Shown here: positions 53,801 through 62,800 of the stretch, piece by piece
How the letters are laid out: the number at the start of each line of letters is the position of its first letter
How positions within the stretch are numbered: the first letter of the stretch is position 1
From: Porites lobata
Taxonomy: Eukaryota; Cnidaria; Anthozoa; Scleractinia; Poritidae
Assembly (NCBI GenBank): GCA_942486035.1
Contig: CALNXK010000134.1
Location: 272,501 to 336,500, forward strand
Direction: 5' to 3'
Length of the DNA stretch: 64,000 nt
Notes under the pieces: model-generated
Told to the model about the DNA's origin: nothing
The model's input: the letters and a program-made list of their open reading frames with translations, nothing else
Database searches by the model: none
Made by a program: the position numbers and the translations under genes

Positions 53801-56800
53801 TTAAATCCAATTTAATTTACAACTTTTCTTATCCTTTGATCAGCCATGCTAATTAGACTACTTTGAGAATGCATTACGTTAATAGGCCTTCACGGTTTTT
53901 TTTTTTTTCAACATTTGATAACGAGCAGTAAACGAATATCCATCGACACTGCTGGAAAGAATGCCTTGAAATAAAGTAACTTACCAAGTGTAAAGATGGT
54001 ACGTCCATAGAGAGTGAAACATATCGCCGCTCCTCAAAGTCGCCAAATTATACGTGTATGTTACAAACGTCTGTAAAATTCCACCACTTTGGGGAGCTAT
54101 ATCTTCGTTATTTTACAACAAATCACTTTCAAACTTGGTCACTTAATTCTTTAAGCGTTCTTTCCAGTCATGTTGATGGATCTTCCCTAACTGGTCCCAG
54201 TAAAAAGTTAAAAACAATCGAACGCGTGTCAGAAGGGTCTATTTTTGCTCAACCAAAGGTAAGAGGTTAGAAGCCGGTAAGGTTCATACCTTGAGATGCT
54301 GGAAGCTAGGCATCAGTGTTTGATAAAGCGCCAATTCTTCAGCTGATATCGTCATTTCAAAGTTGCGTGCAATACTGTACATACGTGTTACGATGATATA
54401 TTCTTGTTCCAAAGAAGATATCTCATTAGCCATTCGTGCTAAGAAGATGAGATGTTCCACGAATGCTTCCACTGTCTCGGGCATTTTATCCAATTTCCTT
54501 GAAGCATGCTAAAGGAAAGGGATATGATCGTTAGTGATACAGATCTAGGCGCATCATAAATAAGGCATAGTAAAATGATGGTACAGTGAACACCAGAGAC
54601 ACCTTCATGATAAGGACATGTCCAGTTCTGTTCGTTCCAAAGATACCAAAATTCATACAATTCCTTCCTCTACAATGATCTCGAACACTTGAATTTCAGC
54701 AGCTCTCATATTTTGCTTACCTATGGCTACTGCTTTTTTTTCTTAGTTAAAAAACAGATTTAGTTACTTGAAGACTTGCCTGGACCCTTTCCAATTGAGC
54801 AAGTCAGTTTGAAAAGTTGTTTCCCCATTAAGAATATCTACTTGTCCCGGCAGACCGGATGAGATTTTTTTTTCGAGTCCTGTTCCAATACGAAAAACTT
54901 CTGTAGTGCTGACACCTGGCTGCGTCTCTTTGGTGTCAGTACGAAGTGGTGTCGATGTATTAACTGTTTTTCCAGTGGGAAACACTGGAGGGAATTACAA
55001 ATGCAATATTGCAGACAGATGAGGGTTTGACATCGGAATAGTCTCCCATATCATTATGCTGGACATTAACGGGAATGAGGGAGAGTTATGACGACAATCC
55101 TCGCTGAGAAGTCCAGTGAAGCGCTAGCCCTTCGACTTTGCGCACGTCAGCTTCTCAATCCACTACGGTGGCCAATCCGTTGATAAAATCAAATCTTAAC
55201 ACACCTACGAAATCGAATATCAATGCCTAGACGACAGTAGGAAGCTCTGGGTTATATACAGCTATTTCGAGAAAGGTTGTCTGAAAAAGTGCACGCGACA
55301 ATGCTGAAAGGTATTGTGAGTGGTGTTGAGTTTACTGTCCTTCATAGAAATGGTACTAGAGACCATGGACTTATGTTTGCAATTGCTAAAGAAAAGAAAC
55401 AATAGTAGGTTCGACAGCTACAGTGTCAGGAACAGGTTATTGATCATATCCAATATTACCTTTCGGGATTGTCGCGTGCACATTTTTCCGACCACCTCTC
55501 TCGAAATAGCTGTACACACTATACCGAAGAGCTTTTCGTAACGACATGAAAAGCTATCTGCCGGTATAGGAGGCACAGCAACGGCTCAGAACTGGGTGAA
55601 CAAGTAATACACACATATCGAATAACCAATCGAAATGATTGGCCGAGAAGGTTTGGTGAACCAAATCCCAGTCCTCACTCCTGAATATTTAATTCTGTCT
55701 CAGTGGATTTTAGTCCTCTTTCTTACTTATTCACTTCTGCTACGGTCCCAATACCTGTTCCCACTGCACCGGAGATTTGACATTTTCAGGTTTTTCAATC
55801 TCAATTTCTCCACCCTTGGATCTCAAGAACGGTGATTTCTGTAACGAAGCGAAGCTGCGCAGCAGCGTTCTCGTCTTCTTTCTTACTATTTTACTCCTGC
55901 TACGGTCCCAATACGTGTTCACACTGCACCGAAGTATGGCACAGAACCTATCCGATATGTGACGCTCCACTATCGAGAACGGCGCGGCGCAGCTTCGTTT
56001 CGTTACAGCAATCACCGTTCTTATGGGTAAACAGAAGCCCTATCTGGTATGGTTTTCGTGCGGGCGCAAAAGCTATTTGTTATACACGTAGTGTGATACG
56101 GGAACGTCAAAAATACCCAAAACAACAACTTTACATGTGTGGCACCCTGTTTTGTACACTCGATTACCGAGTGAAATTCTCTGATGTGTCCTCGATAAGA
56201 CAGACTAGACGATGTGGCACGTAAATAATGCACCTATCAATGGTTTGCCCCAGGATTAGGGGGGAGAGGGCAGCCCACCGAATATTTGACATTTTCAGGC
56301 TTTTAAATCTCAATTTTCCCATCACTGGGGACCACAGATCTTGCATCGTAATTTCAATGAACTGTAGGCACTCACAACTTTTTCTTGCAGCACTCAGCAT
56401 CTCCAGAGAGTAGTTACTTGGTGACAAATGGAAGCTAGATACTTGGCATGGTTGGCAATTTAATACACATTCTGTACTTCCAAAAATACCTGCAAATTGT
56501 TACTCACAGTATTTACAGGAATACAAAATGTGCACAGTGCCAGAACATGTCATCATCAAGACGGGTTAATGTCTAAGGGCTGATGTTTGTAACTGAGGTC
56601 CTGAATTTCATTTAATTTGACATTTGAAGAATGCTTGCAAATCTAACGCAGAATTTCAGGGCCCAGTTGTTGGAAGGCCGATCTGCGCTAACGCGCCGCG
56701 AATTCCAGTGACGTTTTCGCTGCTGGTTAAAGCTACCTAGTTTATTAAATCAAGAGTACCTTGATGACATTAAGAAGGACATCGTTCCGCTTTGCAGCTA

Positions 56801-59800
56801 TGACAGGAAGATGTCGCCCAACACCTTTAATGACGGTCTCTGGGAATGGAAGGCAATCTTTTTGAAATCCAGTGATATCTACATGAAACAGCCCCACCCT
56901 TTTATGAAGTGTCATCTTTTTCATATCCAATACCTGTTGAAAAAAGAGGAATGTTAAAATTTAGGCCAAAAAACTATTTGGACAACTGAGTAATGAGGAC
57001 GCAAGGTTTGCCATGTTAAAAATGAAAGAATAAATAATACTTCTTCCTAAAAACTGTGAAAACTTGTCATTTTTCCTTTTGTCCCTCTAAAACTTTTCTT
57101 TTGTTATTATTTACTTATTTATTTCGCACACAGAAAGAATTACAATACATTACATTTACAATTCATTACAATGAATTCTAATTATCGGTTACTAAATTTT
57201 ACCTTACATTGAAACAGGTAACTGTTATCGTTTAGAGGGGAAAAAAGTGAAATAAAAATACTAAAAAAAAGTCCACAAAAATACTATAGTTTATATATTA
57301 ACAATTATTAAGAGAAGGCTGCCAGCCTTTTGGTCCTCCATACCCCATCTGCCGTTTGTCACTTGCAATTTAATTAACTATATAGATCGAATTATTTTTC
57401 TGATTGATTGAAAGTAGCCGATTTCTTCCTAAAGGAGGCTAAGTTATTATTATTATCAAAGGTAATCTGTTTCTAAATTCCATGGAGCGTATGACTAACT
57501 GAGTGTACACTTGTACCATAGGAATGGTATTTCGTAGTTTGCAACTATATGTATAGTGTCTAGGAATAATAAGAAGGAAGTGGTGTAGGAGACGATTGGA
57601 TATGTTGTCAATTAAACCGAGGCAAAGAGCTTGTGTAATGGGGGTAAAGATCAAGTTTGTCAAATCAAGATTTTCGGAGGTCCACTGCGAAACATTATTC
57701 CAAAACGTCTGAGTTGATCTACAATGCCAAAAACGATGCTAAGTGTCTCTGAGGAACCAGCGTAAAAAGAACAGGAGTCTGTTTTCTTTTTGCCTATCTT
57801 AAGAAGGAAGTCGTCTGTAGCTACTCTTCTATGCATAGAAAAGGTAGCTTATAGGTACTTTCCCAGCTCACTTGTACATTTTAAAAAATATGCTCAACAA
57901 TTTTAACAAAGTTAGCCCTTACCACTTAATTAGTGCATAGAATTCCGAGTTTTGATAACCTGATAACACTGCATATAGAGATTTTCTATCATATCAGCAA
58001 TCCATTAACTTAATAATTACTAAACGACGATAACCAATCAAAATGATTATGTAATTGGAAACACAGTCTCATTAAAAATTTGTAGCGATATTAAACTACA
58101 CTAGCTTTTCATTTTGAGTTTGATAGAAGGATAACAGAAAAGTACCTGTGGCCAGTCCTTAAACAAAGCCATATTTTGGCTTTGATAGCACCTCTAAATA
58201 CTTTGAGAGCACTGTTCACAGTAAACGATTTTTGGATATAACGATGGCCAAATTCCAAATCTTTTTTAGTTAAAGAACGTGAAACATATTTATGTTTAAT
58301 TTATGTGGTCTATCACCTGTACAGTTCAAAACTTGCACCCACGTAATATAAATTGTGGTAATAGACTGAGTGGAGTCAATTTGTGGGGTCCAATTTGTTC
58401 TGCAATCACACAAGTGTTCAACAAAATGGAACGACCGCGTAGCGGGAGTCCGATTTGTTCAATCACGAGTGCGATTACGGACCGAATTGGACGACACGAA
58501 GTCTTGTCACCAATTAATCATAACCATTACAATTTCCGAGAAAAAATGCATTCTTTTTTGTGAAAGAGCTTTTTATACCAATTATATAAAATCAGGGAAA
58601 ATACTACTGGCAGAGACACTATCTTATGTTACAAATTCGTCCGTTTTGGAAAATTCCTGTTTGGTAGGGTAAGTGGTTGTTGCTACGGTCATTTTGATAA
58701 ATTCTGTGATTGGTGAATTTAGCTGAGTGCAATGAATATGATTGGCTGTTGTTTCTGTCCGATTACAGCCAACTGTCCGATTACAACTATGCACAACAAT
58801 TAGAATCTGAGGGCATTGTAGTTCCATGAGTGTACCTCCTCCGTATGCTGATTGAGGACAGCATGAAACGCCTCTGTGTTCCACTCCCTTTCTTTCATGG
58901 ATCCGTCTACATCTACTCTGCGAGCCTTGTCAACCATAACGCAAAATTTCCTAAATTTCTTTGAGGCAAAACAAAAACCGAAAATAAAACAAAGAAAAAG
59001 GATAACAACTCCGCTTATAGAGGTAAACGGATTAGTTTGTTGTTCGATCTATAAACAGCAACAAAACTGCGGGGAAACCTCTTATCCAATGGGGTATATA
59101 ACACACCAGCCCCCTCGCCCACGACAACCCATGACTATATTTGGCTTGTATATTTTTGTTTATTAGTACAGTGTAATACTAAACTGCTTAGGGAGAGTCA
59201 GGGAGGAGGATTCGTCTTACTTAACATAACCTCTTGGACAGTAGTACGGATAATTATTAGAGTCAAGTTGTCTTCCTTGTCTTCTTTTGAAGCAAACTTT
59301 GGAGGGATTGTAAATTTATTCACATTTAGGCTAAACTGTAAAAGTAAGTTCTGTAGAAGTAAGCCAAATTACTCACTCAACGGGAATGCCAAGCCCAATC
59401 CGAGTTTACCAAATAATACTCATCAGGAAAAACAGGGCGATTAGAAGGGGAACTTTCTGGCATATCTTTTAAATATCAAACCACTTGATGGTATGGAAGA
59501 TCAGGCAACAAAACTAAGTGCTTGTTTACCTCTGTTTCTTCCAAAAAACTTACCCTTGAATAACTCAGTACATTCTCCACTTCGTCCTTGATCTGGTGAA
59601 ATATTTGACCAACGTCGTTTTGATAATCAGGATCTTGACCAAACAACAGCTCTGCATCGGGCCACGGAATCTTCTTGGCCTTCTCCTCCTCCTCTAAGTC
59701 ACGTGACAATGCATAGACAACATCACTAGCAGGTGGAGTCACATAAATGGACAACTCCGGGTCATGAACCAAGCTTTTAAAAGAGGATGCAGTTTGCTCA

Positions 59801-62800
59801 AAACCGTAAATGATATTGAAAAGTGCTGTTTCAAAATCCTGTGGAGAGGATAATTACAAGACTTTGATTTGTTTAAAGAACAGACTCAAAAACGCATGAC
59901 TTTTGATCGGTTGATTTTAATTCGGAACGTCAACCTAACCCTGATTGAAAAATAAATTGCAGAAAAGTACTTCTTCATGACGTGGGGTAACAGACATAAG
60001 GCCTTCGTGATGAATTTTTCTTTGTTTTCTATTTAGCGGAGTCCATGTTTTGATCTTTTCTACTACTGGCTGATGAGATGAATGACGAACACTCAAGAAG
60101 ACCATTGCTCAAGGTTAAGACCAAGATGAAAATCACTCTTATGTAGATGTTGATATAACGAGTAAAAAAAAAAAAGAGTTTTCTAAAATGTGGCTAATAT
60201 CAAACACGATTTTCTTATTTTGTTCTACCAGAGCCTTACTGGTCGTATTCCATTTGCTGGATCCATAAGCGCTTAAATCATGATGGGCGTGAATTAAGTT
60301 CTAGAGCCTCAATTCAGATGATTTTGCCATTGGGCAGTGATTGTACCACTCTGATGTTCAATAAGTGCATGGGGTGAAGGTGCTGTAGATCCAGCTGGTC
60401 TGGTTTATCCTTTCTGTGTTGTTAGGGTAGCCACTTAGCAATAAGCCCATTTAATTGTCGTCACCAAATTCGGTGAAGTGAATTAACAAACTTGAATACA
60501 GCCAAGGTTGTGGAGGAGGAGAGGACTTTGAAAATATGTCAGTGCATAGAGGTCAGTAACAAGATGCCTAATGACTGTTTAAACCTCACCTGCTCAGTTG
60601 GTTGAAGAGAAATAAAAGACTTGTATGCCTGGACAGTTTGACCACCAGATGACATGACAGAGGGCTCCAATTCAGAGCTACCAGTAACTATATCATCAAC
60701 GGTTTCGGTATAAGGAGATGTCAGCACTTCAGTTTCAGGTCTTGGGGTAGATTCAACATCAAATGTGACCATCTTTTTGTCACCTGGAATTCACCAGCAC
60801 GACACATTAGTATATTATTCTCCCAAATCAAACCCTACCCTACAGATACCGTATGTAAAATACGAAAAATTCTGAGATATTCTTTGGATTACCACCTCAA
60901 TGAATAACAAAACTACAGTTGGACCCAATGACTGTTGAAATTGTTAAAAAAAATTGGAGGCTAACAGAGGAAGGTCTTTTAACTTTGTCATACATGTAAA
61001 CATTATTACAAGAAGACATGAACGGGAAATTGACTTAGTTAATCTAACAAAATGTGCCATGAAATTTCTCAATTTTTGCCCGAGAAAAAGCTGCAAAAGG
61101 TGCATTAGTGGCCCAAATCCGTCTAATTCTTCCCGACTCTTCAGAAAAACCTGCATCACCCTTAGGAAAGAGGTGGTTTTGTAATCCTTTTATACACAGT
61201 ATGAATGCCTTTTTCTAGATCAGAAATCCTAAAATCACTAAACCCCATTGAGCAGCACATCTATAGACTGTTCCCAAGGATGTACCTAACAGCTCGCTGC
61301 CGGATAATTTCAATGACTGAAAAAGACCTTACGACCACCTCAAATTGCTCTGTAAAAAGACATGAGGCAATTTTGCAGGTCCAGTTGAGAGAAAACGCCA
61401 GCTTGACTAATAAAAAAGAACTCCTTAGCTTTCCTTAGCTGCATCGCTGTGTATCTAACATCCCCACCCCTGTACAAATCTCAACCTTCTCCTACCCAAT
61501 AGATGGGTTCCTTGCAAAGCCCCATTCCTTCTCAAATATTAACTAAACTTACTTCCTTCTTCCTTGGGTGGAACATTTAAGACCAGCTCTACCCTCAAAA
61601 GTTCCACTGCTTCAGTTTCCTCTTTAGCATTAGTGTCAAGTGTGACTCCAGTGTCTGATTTGTCATTGTCATCAAGAGTTGGTTCCATTAGACTCATCTG
61701 AACAATGGGCCCTGCAAAGTGTTGCAATTGACCATCAATATAGATCATTAAAAGCTACCGCATTTTTTTACACCTTTCTTGCAAAACCTATCAAAACAGA
61801 GTCGTGAACATCTTCTTGAAGTTTTGCAAGCATTAAAAAAATATGTTCACTTAAAAGTGAACATAGTTTTGCATGCTTGCAACACTGATAGGCCACTTCA
61901 ATAATTATCATAATGTTCCATAATAAGCAGGCCCATGCTCGCCATCTGGGGGTAATTTTAACATTCAAGTCTCTTTTGTCAAATTGGAAAAGTGGAATTC
62001 AAACTACATGTGGGAGGCTTTAGGGAGGACTGTGAGGGGGAAGGCCGGGGAGTGAAGTTTCTATAAATTATTCAAAATTAATTGTTACAAATTAAGAAAT
62101 TGTCAAAGTTTTTTATAAATGTAGTGAGACGAAGGGTTTTGGGTATAGTCAGGTACCAACTTCCACAGTGGGCCAAGGTCTTTCAAAATTAATGGTCCAT
62201 GTGTTTTGTTCATAATTAGAAAGAGCAATTTGTACAAAAATACTATTTAATAGTGATTAATTTTGAAAGAGCTTAACCCCATTTGTGATATCTGAGCAGT
62301 ACTACGTGTATTATCATGTTATTACGATGGAAATTTGATGTTTGGAACCACCTAATGGAAGCAGCAAATTGGTTCGAATTATTGGGAGGTTTGAAAAAGC
62401 AGGAGTAAAATTACAGTGTTAGACTAGGTAAGGGATTTTGTTAGGTTTGGCTTGAATTAGCAAGAATTTTTAAAAAAAAACTAGGGTCCAACAAATTGGG
62501 ATCATACTGTGTGTGACACAAAAGTTCAGTTTCTCAAATATCTGTATTTCCTTGTTTGATATTACTAGGAATTATATCTTTAAGAACAGAGTAGAGGGTT
62601 AATTGAATAGCAGTGCCTGCTATGAGCTTCTAAAATTTAGAAAATCGAGTTGGTTACCTTGTGTAGAAGAAGCCTTCACTTGAGCTAAAAGTGTTCTCAA
62701 TGCTGCAAGTACCAATCGTCTTAATAGTTCCATTATGAGAAAGTCTACCATTCTAATGAAGCATGCCAAGCGGTGAAGAACACCTCTCCACTGTGACATT

